From Lucifuga dentata (Eukaryota; Chordata; Actinopteri; Ophidiiformes; Bythitidae), in NCBI GenBank assembly GCA_014773175.1, contig VXCM01000244.1:1-64000 (forward strand): DNA of 64,000 bases, in the 5' to 3' direction. Under the pieces are notes generated by a model. The model ran no database searches. It saw nothing but the letters and a program-made list of their open reading frames with translations, and was not told the origin of the DNA. Shown here in pieces: positions 12,096 to 25,752 of this stretch; position 1 is the first letter of the stretch; every line of letters starts with the position of its first letter. The translations under genes and the position numbers were made by a program.

Positions 12096-14777
12096 AATTT
12101 AGAAGCATAAATACAAAAACAATTATGAAACAATTGCTGTAATGTATGAGGATGGTTTAAAAAAACATATCAGGTTCATCAAAGATATTTGAATTTTAGA
12201 TTAACCTGACAGCATTTGCAGGGTGCAATCTGGCTACTTGCCACTTACATTCACCATGGACAAAGTTCAGGATCTGATGCGGCTTCTTTGATATTTTTTG
12301 GCATAGGCCTATTACACCTTCAGTGAAGAGGATGAACCCTTACTGGTTAAAGTAAGAGTTGTATAGCACAAAGCTAGCATTACAGAGATTATGTGAGGAG
12401 TACTTTCACAGATATGACTATGGCAAGGTTCCAGCGTGTCCTCTGAAAGACAGTGACTACATAAATCTAACAAATGCTATGGTGGATGAAAGCAATTTCA
12501 AAGCTCCTCATTATCATTAACAAAAATAATTCCCGTAAGATGTGCACTTCTAAAGCTGCAGGACTGGTTAGAATTATAAAACTGTTTTACAGATAAGACC
12601 CCCTTTCAGATTTAGGAGAAAGACTGCTGAATTGTTTTCATGGGATACAGGGAGATTGTCTAATCATGCAAAAACAGGAAGAGGGTCTCTGTTCTTTCAG
12701 CACTTCAAGGCCTAAACATTTTAGACTGCCACTAACAGATGTTTGAATGAGTATAAAAGCTGATGAAAAATCCCTTCCAACATGTTCACCCATTTAAAGT
12801 CAAGCAAAAGAGAAAAATTATGCACAAAGAGAGAAGCAAAGAGTGACAAGTAGCAAAACCCAGTTGTGACAGGTGAGATACTACAATCTCAATTTTGAGG
12901 AATAGCAAGGAGCAAGGACAAAAACCAGAGGTAAAAGAGACTGTCACGTCTTAACCATGATCATTTACAGATGGTAAACTTCCAAGACATGACAGTTTAT
13001 TTGATGTTGATTTAACTCTATTTTGTTAAAAAATACTATCTGTTCCACATTTAAAAAATGAAAACATTCAAAGGACAGAAAAGGATACCTCTATAAGACG
13101 AGCTGTGCTTTACACAGAGCTACTTTGTGTTAATAAATGTAATTAAAGGGCTACTTATAAATATCTAACCTTATATGAGCTTGTCACAGACTGACATACT
13201 TAACTTAACTTACACCTAGCCTAAAGTCTAGATTTACTTTTCCAGGTTAAAAAAGTCTGAGAATGACTTGAAGTTCTGTCTTTCTTGCTATTGCCCAAGC
13301 TGTGCTTGAATCATCTTTGGGTAAGAGATGAAAACTGCCTCTTGGTGAGAGGCACCAAGTGTTCAGTGTGTGTGTAGGCGTGTATGTAGGCATGTCATTC
13401 TGTGACAAAGTACTTAAATACAGTAAATGCTTACATAAAGGGGCAAGACATGGACATTTTCTTTTTGCCATGTATAGTAGTAGTTGCTTTGTTTTGGGTT
13501 TTTTTTGTTTTTTGTTTTTTACTCTATTAAGTATACTAGAGTTTGTGTTCAGTCTGTAAAATTGCTTGTGTGGAAATATGCATTAGGGTGGACTCATTAA
13601 AATGAATACAATGTAGTTGACACTAAACAATTTAAATTTGAACTGCAAACTATTCCAAATTCCTAATCCAGCAACTTCCTGATCTCTTTCCATCTCTTTT
13701 TCTAGCTGCTATTTGCTCTCCTTCCTGTTCATTTTTACAATACCTCTCCTTCCTCTAGTGGGTTTTCCCCATTTAATTTCTAGCTGAGTTTCGCTTTATT
13801 TATTAATGTAATCGTGAAATTTTCTGTGCGAGTAGTCATGGGGGTATTATGAAGTAAGAAAATTCTTCAATTTTAAAAGAAATTGGGAGAAAAGGAATTT
13901 TTAAAGATAATGAAAACAAAAACTTTCATTGTTTCTCTTTATTTAAAGAATAGAGCTTATAAATGTGTTATGAGCATTTCTCAAGGCCTGAACAGGAAGT
14001 GGAGGAGCTGCTAAATTATATCTGATGCCTTTATAAGAAAAAGAAAAATCATGTAGCTATATAAAGTAAATTAGGGCAGTGTATTGTCAAGGATTTCACA
14101 ACACTGTTCCATTTCAATACTGTGGGTCACATGATAATACAGTTCCATTTGGCACTGCTGCTGTACCAATGTTACAGGCAATGTTTAATATATTGTCTTT
14201 ATGATTTTATTAAGTAATTTTATTCAATACTTTTTTTTTTATTAAGTGTAATAATACACATCTTTGTACCACTGAAATAATTTAAATAAAATTACTTTAA
14301 AAATGCTTGTCATTAAGATAGTTGAAATGGTTAATATATTATGTTGCTACAGTCCTGGAACAATTTTAATACTAACTGTCAAAGCTCATACAGGAAGGTT
14401 CTTTTACTGAGTTTATACAGTACCACTGCTTTTACCTTTTGAATCAAAAAGTAAAAGTTAATTTGCCTAGTTAGTCCAGTTACTTGTCAAATCCAGAACT
14501 GGAACCCCAAATTACAGATGAGTGACAGATGACATAAAATGGCAGATGTTTATAAAGCCAGTTTAACATCACCTAGTTTCCTCAGAATCTCGAGAGCAGT
14601 GCACATATGTATCAGTAATCACGCCTGTAAATTTAAATAGAATGGATGAAACTCAAGATGGAGGCCTGCAGTCAGCCCAAACACTACCAGTTGTGAAAAT
14701 AAAGAGGACCTTTATTCATCCCCACCTGATGAATTAAGGTCCAATATTCACTCTTCTGAGAAGAATATCTGTTTTGA
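12096..14777. other. No recognisable feature (intron)
   Basis: AT-rich unique sequence; T-rich near 13495-13520. No protein-like frame, no repeat family recognised. Confidence 0.55.
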
Positions 14778-14832
14778 GCTTGCTAAATGCTAAACTTTCT
14801 TCACCAGCCACTAGTTAACTTTGTCTGAGTCA
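14778..14832. repeat. Dispersed repeat fragment, copy 1
   Basis: The core CTTTCTTCACCAGCCACT followed by GTTAACTTTGTCTGAGT recurs at 60842-60898 in the same orientation with a few mismatches. The resemblance extends left (ACTTGCTA…GCT) but fades on both sides. This is a fragment of an interspersed family that I cannot name. Confidence 0.6.
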
Positions 14833-17800
14833 TTTGGTGCTGAATAGGAAGGTGCGCAGAGGGCGAAACCTATCTTGATGCATAAATGATACGTCTGTGA
14901 TATGAAGACACTGACAGAGTGGTGCTCTGTGGCAGGCTGAGAGGATCTTCAGCAAACTTTATGACACCAATTTATCTTAGTAAACTTTTGCTATTATTCA
15001 CATTTTAGTTATAAGTTTGAAAAATAATATTTTTCATTCTGAGAAAACAATGCATATTGCTTTAAATTCAGACAAATACTGCTTTCTTTGTATTATTTGT
15101 AAATACAATAAAAATAGCATAGAACATGTGCTATTTGTCAATTTGTCATATCCATCATATCTGTTAATATCTGTGATATGATAAAGATTTCTAACATCCA
15201 ATCACTTCAGATGTCAACCACACCTCAGCTCATCTAAAGAAAAAGTTTATCACACCATCTGCAAACATAAACATGACATATGGACTTCAGCATTCTTATA
15301 ATAGTGTCTGTATAGCCAAAGAATCTATGCATATTTTCAAACATTTTGGATGCTTGTAAAATCTTATCAGCCTCAAAGCTCCTAAAATGAAATGCTAGCT
15401 CATGATGTGGCTGTCAGCTCATCTGCGTATCAGCATTAATAGAATACAATCTGCGCCATCCTGAGACAGCAGGTCCCATATACGCTAAGATGCTTCTTGC
15501 TAAACCTGTTGCTCAGTGTTCATTTGCCAGTTCCCTTAATGTCAAAGCAAAAGTTCCACACGCAATCACACAAAGAAGCATCTCACTCAGCGTCACTCAG
15601 GCACAAGGAAATGCCACTGATTCTGACTATTCTTTTGTTTCAAGCTTTTTCTGTTACAGAAAGCATATCTGCACTTCACTGCTGCACTATGGTTCAAACA
15701 ATTATCTTAAAAGTGAAGCAAAATACTTTCTTCCACAAGACTGGCTGTGTTTTCATAACAATACATGGTGCATGGCAGAGCCAAGTAGCATTTCCAGTCA
15801 CACAGGTTATTTTCTTGACTGTGCTGGTTTTCTGACTGCCATTAGCCTGACTGCACCTAAGTGGGAGAAATGGCCAAAGCAGCAAGTATGTCTGCAGTGT
15901 TCGTGCACCATGATACGATTGTGGTGTCAAGGATTAACCTGGTTTTGCACTTGCTTTGCTCATCCGGTCGAAACACAAACTGAGCAGGTCCTGGCTTTAT
16001 CAAGACGAGTGCATGAACACACCCCACTCAAAAACTTAAACTTTGTTTGTGGATGATGTGCAGGTCAGTATTTTACTCCTTCTCATAATCAACTTGTCAG
16101 AGTGCAGTCATGAGAAAATGAACTGGTTTTACAGGGAAGGAAAACAGATAATGTGATTGCCATTGCTAATGCCAATTTCTGCCACACCTAATGATAATCC
16201 TTACTGCTGCCTCTACACTCTGCATCACCGATTCATGAAAATCAAACCAAGTGTCTTGTTGATGAAAACATGCAGGTATGATATTTGCAATTACAGCACT
16301 ACCATTTGAAAGACAATTTCCCTGCTCAATATGCCATCATCCTACAGCTGACATGCTTTCATTTGTTTGTTCCATGGCACTTTTTAACTGTGCATCACTG
16401 TGTCATCCATTTTTCCTGAGAGAATTTACAGCCCAGTTCCATCACAAAGTCTGGTGGAAAAAGAATGGAGTGATAAAGACAAAGAACAGCAGATATATTA
16501 AGAAACACATATAGGAAGAAGAATCTGGTATAAAAAAAAAAAAAAANGATTGCAGTCAAAGCCGTGCTCTTTGGTAATTCCTTTCCTCTCTTTTTATGCT
16601 GAGTATTTGGTCTTGTTTGCAGTTAACAACATTGCACCAGGCATCTGAACGGAGGTCTTTCAACTGCCAGCCTATATTTTCAATTAGAATGAGAAAAGAA
16701 AAAGGCAAAGAAGCAACATTGGCCCTGAAGGTAAAAATGATGAATCAGTCCTGTGTGAGTTGTATAATTTGTTGTCATTGTTGAGTATGGAGCTGCCCTT
16801 TTCATGGACAACACTCTCCATGCTAATTACAAGAGCCAGCAGCAGCCAGCCTGCACAACGATGCTGTAGGTCATCAACACGTTATCAGGACTCATCAATG
16901 TCCTGCCAAGACAGATGATAAAACTCATCATAGAATCCACATGCTACTGCCAATTATATTTACTTAACAGTTTCCTGTGTAGGTTATGATGACTCACCCT
17001 TGAAAATATTGAAAAATAATTTATTTGTATTTATAATCCCAGTGGTAAACCAGCCCAGGCCTTGGGGCAGTTAGAACTATGCCTGCTGGTCCTAAATTGA
17101 TGTTTGAATTAATTTAAAAGGCTTATCATTATTATATGAAGGATTTCCTCCTAAGGCAGCTGGCAAAGCAGGAACTCAGCTCAACCAATATGATATGGTA
17201 ACCGAAAGAGTTTGTACTTCACCATTCCTGACGCACTCCACCAACGGCATTCCCCTCTAACTACACTCACTGTCCATTGCATAACAATCCAAAAAAGGGA
17301 GGCACACAGAACACAAACATCCAGCCATATGTCTTTAGGCCAGAGCAGAAGCCTTCTTCATGGAACAAACTACACACCATGTACTCATGATTTGTCGGTT
17401 TCTCATCTTTTTCCCATTGCATGTTGACTAATAAAACCACAAAATTCCCCCAAAATCTGTTGCTATTAGAAGACAGCTGTTACTGTACATGCAATGCAGC
17501 ACAACACATTTTAAGGGAAAACTGCTTCACAAGGCACCAGCTGCTAAATGACCTCTTCAAGTCAATTTTTTTCTCTTCATAGGGTATTTGTATGTGTTTC
17601 ACATCTGTACCTTGCATGACTAGAAAAATATTAAAAAAAAAAAAAAAAAAAACACTCAGAACACCAGCCCTGTGAAGACACAATCACCATTACATATTTG
17701 GCCCTGTCAGTTATTATAAAATTGTACAAATGTGACACCCCAGGATGCATTACTGCATTTGCAATGACTGCAACAATTAACACAACATACAATAACTCAG

Positions 17801-17857
17801 CCCACTGTTACTGTGCTCAAACATGTAATTCATGCGCACGTGCCCTGCAACTGCAGC
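14833..17857. other. No recognisable feature (intron)
   Basis: AT-rich sequence. It contains the longest ATG-started frame of the window (15490-16056, 188 codons, plus strand), judged chance and discussed under findings. There is an A run with N at 16533-16547 and a 20-base A run at 17633-17652. Confidence 0.5.
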
Positions 17858-18180
17858 TGATGTTTATCACAATCAAAATCAGAATTCTTTTATTTGCCAA
17901 GTACATGTGCACAAAAAATTTCTCTTGGTGCGTGGTGTCAAAAAAACAAATAATGAGTATAATCAATAAAAACTGCAATATGTACAGAACAAAATACAAT
18001 AAGCATCAAAGTAAATGTGCAAACAGGCAAACAATAGTGAATACGTAAACATTAGTAAAAATAATGTAAACAGGTAGAAAATACTGCATCAACAGTGGGT
18101 ATGTAACCATAACTAGTAAAACTTCGAGGCGTAGTTGAGAAATAATGAAGTGAAGAATGACATATATGTGAACAGTAATA

Positions 18181-18268
18181 GTGAATGTGGTAGTGATGTT
18201 GACACACTAGTGAATGTGGTAGTGATGATGACACATTAACAGTGAATGTGGGAGTGATGCTGACACAG
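18181..18268. repeat. Three tandem ~30-bp units
   Basis: GTGAATGTGGTAGTGATG followed by a variable GACACA segment repeats three times with unit lengths of 29, 32 and 27 bases. It lies in the 3' UTR of the LINE at 17858-18670. Confidence 0.85.
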
Positions 18269-18328
18269 ATGTTGATGCAGCTAAATGAGAGCAGAGTGTC
18301 CAGTGAAGGATTGTGGGAAGAGTCTGAT

Positions 18329-18640
18329 TTATAAGAGTTTATGAGAGTTTCTAAGGGTTATGGCCTGGGGGAAGAAGCTGTGTAAGTGGCGAGTAGTCCT
18401 TGTTTTCAGAGCTCTCAACCTCTGATTTCTCAGAGAGGGGAGACACTGAAAGAGTGTGTGTCCAAGGTGAGAGGGTTCAGCCATGATCTTCCTTGCTCTC
18501 TTTTTTGACCTGGCAGATACAAGTTGGCTATGGAGGGGAGTGAACAGCCAATGATCCGCTCTGCATGCCACACAATCCGCTGAATCTGCGCCTGGGTTGC
18601 GATGTTGCAGAGCCAAACCAGACAGAGATGTTGACAGAAA
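18329..18640 (-). pseudogene. Frameshifted LINE reverse-transcriptase C-terminus
   Basis: Two minus-strand frames together give the C-terminal end of a fish LINE ORF2. The first carries VWLCNIATQ, then RIVWHAERIIGCSLPSI; the second continues KKRARKIMAEPSHLGHTLF and ends SFFPQAITLRN. Family knowledge: the region after the RT fingers/palm reads WxGxA….RxVRxAERIIG…RKIxxDPSHPxHxLF…SFFPQAIxLxN. A shift between the frames near 18510 disrupts the protein. No catalytic residues are retained, so this copy is dead. Confidence 0.75.
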
Positions 18641-18670
18641 TGACAGATGTTCGTAACGTTCTTGATTGAT

Positions 18671-21600
18671 TTCATTACTGTGCAAGTATTAATATTAAAA
18701 CATATGTGTGTTTTTTGTTTGTTACAGCTATATTACAATTCAATAGACACAGTTAACTATTATAACACATTTCTACTGGCCACAGAAGTTTTGAGGTGAG
18801 CTAAGAAATGTATACTGTGTAATGTAACATTATCACTAAATAGCACAATAGTACAAATGCGTGTAGCTATATTGTTGCATAATAATACCCTATTACTGCA
18901 CAATATGATTTACCTGCCAATATACTGATGTGTAACACCCTAAAACACACTAACAAGCCTGGAAATGTGACCTGGTTTTAGTCACTCCTGCCAAGTTGAC
19001 TTATTAAAACATGAACAACAATTTGATTTCAGTGTTTGTTTTTTCTTGTATTCTCCTCAAAGAATGCCCTACCGTTTCACATAACACAAAATTAGAAAAA
19101 ATTAAAAATAGAAATGTTCCAAGTCTTTCACACAACAGATAACATGGACAAACTGAGAATATGGGCAAGTCAAACAAAGCTCAAGAGATTAGCTGAGCTT
19201 TTAAACATGATTTCAAATGAGCAGACTACGTAATTAACTGCTATTTAGCCTCTTCCCACTGGAATGCATAATGCTGACTTACTCCTGACATTTCATGTTC
19301 TGTTGCTGCTGTTGCTTTCTAGCAAGGCTACATTTCAGCTCTGCTGTACTTCTCTCCCCCCCCCCCCCNCCCCCCCCTTGGAAACAAAGGCGCGTAGAGA
19401 CATAGATATTCATAGTCATATATGTATGACATACGGTACTCGTGCGTACAGTATGAGGCGTGGATACGTTGCTGATTGGGTCTGACTACACAGTAATGTG
19501 CTGTCCAATGTGCATAACCCTCAGCATCCACATGGAGATTGAAAAGTAAGACTGTTTGTTCTCATATCGTGCTCCTCTGTTGAGCAGCGTGGCCAGACAG
19601 GATTGTATGAGAGAGCGGTGGTATGTATGTCTGTGTGTGCGTGCAGAACATTTTGACTGGCTAGATCTAACACTTCTAGCAAATACTGTACAGTGTATCT
19701 GCTGTGTTTATACATACAAGGAAACATACAAATACAAACATTTATACTAATGCTATGACCTTTATATTTATTCCACTCACACACTCACCGTTTTAGTAAT
19801 TCAACAATTCCTGACTATAAATGATAAGAGTTCACTTAGTAATTGACAGAAAGAGATATGTGATAAATACTGACAAGATAACTGTGATATGTAATTGCAT
19901 GTCAAATCTCCTCAAAGAACACAGTTCCATAAAGTATGCTGCAAGATTAAATGTTTGCATAGTGCTGCAATGAGCCTTGTTGAGCTCTGTTCTATATTCT
20001 AAGCTTAACGTTAGACTAAAAAAAAAACAAAATGCTTTGTTAACATTATGTAGTAATCAACCTGAAACTCATGAACACATGCATAGCAATACACCTGCAA
20101 TACAAGAACACGCCATGTGATCATGTTCGTTGTTGGCATTAGTAGACAGGAGTTTACATGTTCTCACAAGCACGTTCACTTATTTCACAGTTCTGCGTTA
20201 TTTTCATGTCCGTTGCTACAAAGTCAGTGGAACTGTAGCATGTTGACCCTGGAGTCTTGGTGCCATGCAGCAAAATAAATACTAATCCACTCTCACCCCT
20301 AAACCTTTCTGGAATTACAACGTTGTCCTATTGTGTATGCCCTATTCTAAGCTGTTCTAACTCCCTTAAGTGTGTGTACTTGCGTGTGCATGTGTGTCTG
20401 TCTCTCTGTGTGCATGTACTGTACTGTTTTGGTGACAGGTGGAGGACAGGCTGTGAATGGAATGCAAATCAGAGTGACTTTTCCTTACAAGCATTTGGTA
20501 TGCGCACACAAATGCCTACTCTTACGCTCTTATCCTAACACACACACACAGGTCAACGGGAATCATGGAATTAATAGGACTAAAAAAACAACAATATCCC
20601 GACGATTAGAGCTGGGACACACAGACTAAAGAGGATTTGCAGCGCTTAACTTTTTAAGATTTAGTTACAAGACTTATACTCAGGACCACCGTGTAATTGA
20701 ATAATACATTTGCATAGGGATTACCAGTATACCCAGTTTCTTATTCTTTATATTAATAAGCGATTTCAGTCATATGAAAATGCTTATAAATAACAAATGT
20801 GAAGTTAGCACATTCTTACTGTGATGAGACAAACTAAAGACAAAGAGCAATTCAAGATACACACATCAAAAACAAAATTTTGATGAGGCTATCATGTTGA
20901 TGTTAACTGGATCATGTATGTTAAAATGTGTATTTTTACAGTGTAAAGATTTGAGTGTCTCATCTCAACCCAAAGACAACAATGCAACAATTACTGAAGT
21001 TTGAAGCTTTACCTGTTTGTGTTTCACTACTTACAGTATTTGCTGAAACACAGTCACAGAACTTTCAAACTGTACTACAAAAGGCGTCTTCTCTTTCTTT
21101 ACCGTTAATCTTCAAAATCTGGATTTTTTTCCCCAAATGTTTGTATTTGACTTGAAGCAAAATGGTAATGATAGTGATGATGAAATAAATAAGTCAAACA
21201 CACCATATTAATTTAGTGTTGCTATATTTTTTTCCTGTGATATAAAATCAAAATGAAGGCATTTGGGTAAAAATAGAGGAAGTAAATTCATTAAAAAGTT
21301 TCTGAAAGTCAGAGGAAAAGAAAAGGGACATCCATAGCAAATCCATACTGGTGCTCCGACTGAAAGAAAGCAATGCCAAATGAAGACAGGCAGAGGTTAT
21401 AGCAGACTGAGAGAGAAATTTAAGGCCGTTTAATAGGCTGACTGACCCAGGGCACAGAGGGGTCCAGTGGATTTAAATAGAAACTAAGTGGGTAGATCTT
21501 TTCCAAAAGGATAACTATAGCAGCAACTACAGACTTAAATCTCTTTCTCTGTAGTATTTATCTCTCAGTTTTAGGAGCACAAGTACAGTCTGAAAGGTGA

Positions 21601-21741
21601 TGAGGAATCAGAGTTAAAAGTCTTAGTGACGTTATAGTCAGCGCTGCACATAAGAGGTATACAGATGTGTCCTCACATGCGTGTCCGCTCTCCCGTAAAT
21701 GCTCATTTGTGTATCGAGCAGCTGCAGGGAGGGAGGGAGAG

Positions 21742-21748
<7 letters not shown>
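18671..21748. other. No recognisable feature (intron)
   Basis: AT-rich unique sequence apart from a C-run with N (19355-19377) and CA/TG-rich patches near 19630, 20375-20410 and 20540. No protein-like frame. Confidence 0.55.
19355..19377. repeat. Poly-C tract with N at 19369
   Basis: Twenty-two Cs interrupted by one N. The homopolymer length is unresolved in the assembly. Confidence 0.9.

Positions 21749-21785
<37 letters not shown>
21749..21785. repeat. (GA)n microsatellite
   Basis: About 18 GA units inside a longer purine-rich stretch starting near 21728. Confidence 0.95.
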
Positions 21786-21788
<3 letters not shown>

Positions 21789-24700
21789 GAAAGAGACTGA
21801 CCATGTGCTCTTCACCTTTCTCTCTCTCCCCCCTCTATCTCTTTCTGTCTCCCAAGGGTTAGATTCTAATGAAATTCATTGAATTCTCTGTGAAATTTCA
21901 TGGGACCTGAGTGTTTTCACCTGTCCAGAGCACATTAACCTGAGAGGAATCTGACTGGAGGTTTAAAAAAAACAAAAACATCCCACTTCTACCTGAAGTC
22001 AGGGCGCAAACAGCCCTCGCCATTTTTTTAAACATCAGAGAATAATTGTGGTGAAAGTAAAGCAGTGCTATGAGTTTGGGAGTGTATACACTGTACTCAC
22101 AGACAAAGCATAGAGGTTTGACATTATTAGATGGCATTTTGCTGAAAATATGAAGGCTTCTGCCTGCCAATCAAATTCAGCTTGTCACAGCTGATGAGTT
22201 ATCTAAAGCACATCTGCACAAAGAGCTTTAAGTGTTTTCTTTACATCATCTTGATACTGGAAATATCTTATAGCTCACCTTCCTCACTCTGCAGCAGGAG
22301 AAGAGTACAAATGGCCAGTGTAAAGATTAGGCTGGACATCTTTGCGACATTCATGCAACTCAATCACACAACTGCAGATCTACTGGTACTCATTTTTGTA
22401 TTGGAATGTGCATGATAGCTGAAGTTTCAAAGCAGAATATCATTGTCTTCCTATAGCAAGCAGAGCTTTGAAATGTTCTGTCTGTGGGTGATCCACCACT
22501 ATGCAATGCTGAAAACGAGAATCTGACTGGGATGTTCACTGAGAACAACAAACCACAACTTGAAGGTAGTCAGTAAATCAACTTGATGAAGGCAAAACGA
22601 GAGGTGAGTTTCCTTTTGATTTTAGGTCAGCCTATGATCAAAGAGCCTGAAGTGAAGAATGGGCAAATGTGGGCAAGAGAAGCTGAGTATAGGAAAAACA
22701 AGGAGAAGAAATGTGAAGAGAGAGAGAGAGAGAGAGAGAGACCAAAGGGCTGTCCGCAGCTAGACAGATTCTAATGGTGCCATCTCAGTAACAGCTTTCC
22801 GTGGCTTTGCTTGAGTATGCTCTGAAATAAGACATAGCTTTGGGCTGCTTAGTTTGGAATCATTTGGGAAACATTTTACTGGTACTAAGACATTTCAGGA
22901 TGCAGAATAATGCTGTAGAGTACAATGATTACATACAGAAAATAAAAATACAGAAAATTCAGGTTAATTTTTTTTTTGTTTATCCTTGATGATGTTGCCA
23001 CATCACACTAACTTTATTTTGACATCAGCAGTTTAAATGAGCATAAATAGACAATTGGATGGTATTTACTGATAGGAAACACAGTAGATTATGAAAATAC
23101 TTTTAAGATCAGTGCTCTCATTAGCAAAATAACAATATTGTAAATGTAAAAGACAGGACACAGGCTGAAGAGGAGAGCTAAGAGGGTGTGTCAGTACAAC
23201 ACACAACAACCATGAGTGACCCCCAGCAATGACTAATAGCATGATTAGAACAAAGGCTCCTTCCTAATAATTCACATACAACAGCTAAATATCATTATAT
23301 CATTTCCCAGGAGCAACATACAGCAGCTGTCCCCTTCGATTTGATGTTATTCCAGTGTCTCCCCCCCCCCCCANCCCCCAAAAAAAAGCAACCATAATGA
23401 ATATGCTAGCTGCCTCCTCCTGCACCGCTCCTGAGGAATTCATTGCTGTAAATAACAATGAAATTCTTACTGGACTTGCTAGGGGATACAAATTTGAAAG
23501 CTATTATAAAGTTGTGAATTATGCCACATTGGAGGAAATGTAGAGAGAGACGTAGTTGTAGATTCATTAAGAGCTGCACACAAACATATGGACAGCCTCG
23601 TTCCATGCAGAAGACCATAAATACATGGCAGTGGAAAAATACTGCATATTGTATTAATTTCATGCTGAGGTCTGAATTGGTTGAGTGTGTTGGTAAATGC
23701 AGTCAGCTGTAAATTAGACATGGAAACGTTCCAGTGTGTACAAGGGATAGCACAGCACACACACACACTAATTGCATAGAACATGTGATCCCACTGCCAT
23801 TACTAGTAGTCCTATCACATTCTTACCATTTAGAGTTGTTTTCATAAACAATAAAACTGACTGTAACCCCCATGTTATTGATTTTACTATGATGTTGTTG
23901 ACACTGTATACATGTTATACACATGTCCACATAAATCTTTTTACACTAACACTTTTTTTTTTGCCTCACAATCTGTGCCCATTCTGTGAACTATGGATGC
24001 AGAGATGATTAGCTTTTTGTTAATATGGAAGTTTAGTTCACCATCCAGGGTATAACTTTTGCATTTATAACCTCTAACCATATATAACCTTTGGGAAGGA
24101 GGCACAACAGTTAAATGAAAATAAAGGAAAAGTTGGTTGCTATTTGTGTTTGCAGTGTATCAGTACTGTGCCATTGCATTGAATGTGGCCAATTGATCCC
24201 TGTCGCCATATGTACTGTACATGCTCCACTTTAGAAACATTTTCAATAAAGATGGGTTAATATTAGCAACAACCCTGGAAAAAACTGAGCGTAAATGTTA
24301 AAGTGAAAATGTACTGAGTTGCTTTGACTGCAGTGGGCACTTTAATGAAGGGGACAGCCGAGGCTGTGTACTTTGTGTGAGTCACAGCAGTCCACCCATG
24401 ACTAATGCACAATTGGTTTAGTTAGATCTGATATTGCAGTACAATCCACTATTAACTAGACGAGATGAGGCCGCTCAAAATTAACAGCTAAGCTCACACC
24501 TTCTTTTTTTTTTCTTATCCAAGCAGTTGAATAATGATTCAGCACAAAATATTCAGGTTAATATAGGTGTAACCATGCTAATCTTAGGCATGACAAGGAC
24601 TGCTGGCAGCCTTTTATTATTAATGGATGCAAGAACAAGAATTGTCAGTTCCTCCACATCTACAGAAATGTCACACTGGTGAGCCAATTTCCAAAATACA

Positions 24701-24993
24701 AACATGTAAATGTCCACCCTTACTGATCTCACCCACTCAATTTGTTGATTTTATTTTTAGACCATTAAGGAGAGCTGGAGACAGAAAGCAGTGATCCAGA
24801 TGGGCACATACAAGCACCTTTGTGATGTATTTTAAGTGTGCCAGTTACATTTCCATGACAATGATTAGCAAAGTGTGTAATGCCCTTCAGTTCTGATGTC
24901 TGTTTCTGAATTCACTGCTGGAATATTAAACATCAAGAGTAAGACAGAGACAGAATGGAAAGAGAGAAAAGACATTTTAAAGTAGAGGGGAGG
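21786..24993. other. No recognisable feature (intron)
   Basis: AT-rich unique sequence containing a (GA)13 run at 22716-22741 and a C-run with N at 23361-23379 (N at 23374). No protein-like frame. Confidence 0.55.
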
Positions 24994-25013
24994 GAGAGAG
25001 AGAGAGAGAGAGA
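24994..25013. repeat. (GA)10 microsatellite
   Basis: Ten GA units in purine-rich sequence (24940-25200). Confidence 0.9.
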
Positions 25014-25295
25014 GGAAAATGGAAAGGAATACAGATTTCAGAGAATGAAAGTAACAAGAAACAGTGAAGCAAGGGTAAAATTTTGAGAGAATAAATGGAA
25101 ACAATAAAATCGAAAGAATGAGGGAAAAGAGGGAGAATGTGAATGAGAGTGAATGTGAGACTAAGGTAGAGTAAAAAAAAAAAAAAATCAGACACTGAAG
25201 GAGAGAATGTAGCAGAGGACTACACTGAAATTAGAAGAGGAAAAAGCAGTTTTGACTGACAACAAGCATGGGCCAGAACTGTGAAATTCACCTGA

Positions 25296-25430
25296 GTGAA
25301 CTGAGAAGAAATGAAACAACCAATGTTCAATACACAGAAGTGAATGCACGCACGCACGCACANGTGAACTGAGAAGAAATGAAACAACCAATGTTCAATA
25401 CACAGAAGTGAATGCACGCACGCACGCACA
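25296..25430. other. Single-N join between two identical 67-bp copies
   Basis: 25296-25362 and 25364-25430 are identical and end in a CACG run; only N at 25363 separates them. Most likely unmerged overlapping contig ends rather than a biological tandem duplication. Confidence 0.85.
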
Positions 25431-25752
25431 GAGCACAAGGATTCATACAAAGATAATTCAAAAGATGACCACAGAACAAGCAAAGCTTAACCAAAACAAG
25501 TACTGATTACCCACAGCCACACACAATGCATCTGGAGCAAAGTCCTATTTGAATTTCAGCCGAATACTGTTATTTGTCGAAACTATTTATATCATCGTGT
25601 TACTGTAATCATGCTTAACTAAGCAAGTATTTGTAGATCTTCACATACCAGCTGGCTGGCTTGATATGAAGGCCTTCAGCTCAGCTGTGTTTCCTCATGG
25701 AGTGTTAGTGGTTGCAAACAGTGTTCAGATCCATAGGCTTTACATTTGTTTT

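Larger units (their letters stand above)
17858..18670 (-). mobile_element. 5'-truncated LINE 3' end (CR1/L2/Rex-type)
   Basis: Read on the minus strand, a broken reverse-transcriptase C-terminus (18640-18330) leads into a roughly 450-base 3' UTR. It ends in a CAAATAAAAGAATTCTGATT-type tail at about 17880-17858, the usual end of a very common fish LINE family. The UTR contains three tandem units of about 30 bp (18181-18268). The insertion is in the same orientation as grid2. The 5' part, including the catalytic RT and endonuclease, is missing, as is typical of incomplete target-primed integration. Confidence 0.75.

Noticed and set aside
18181..18268. CRISPR-like spacing of repeats
   Set aside because: Three imperfect units with no unique spacers, inside a LINE UTR of a vertebrate genome.
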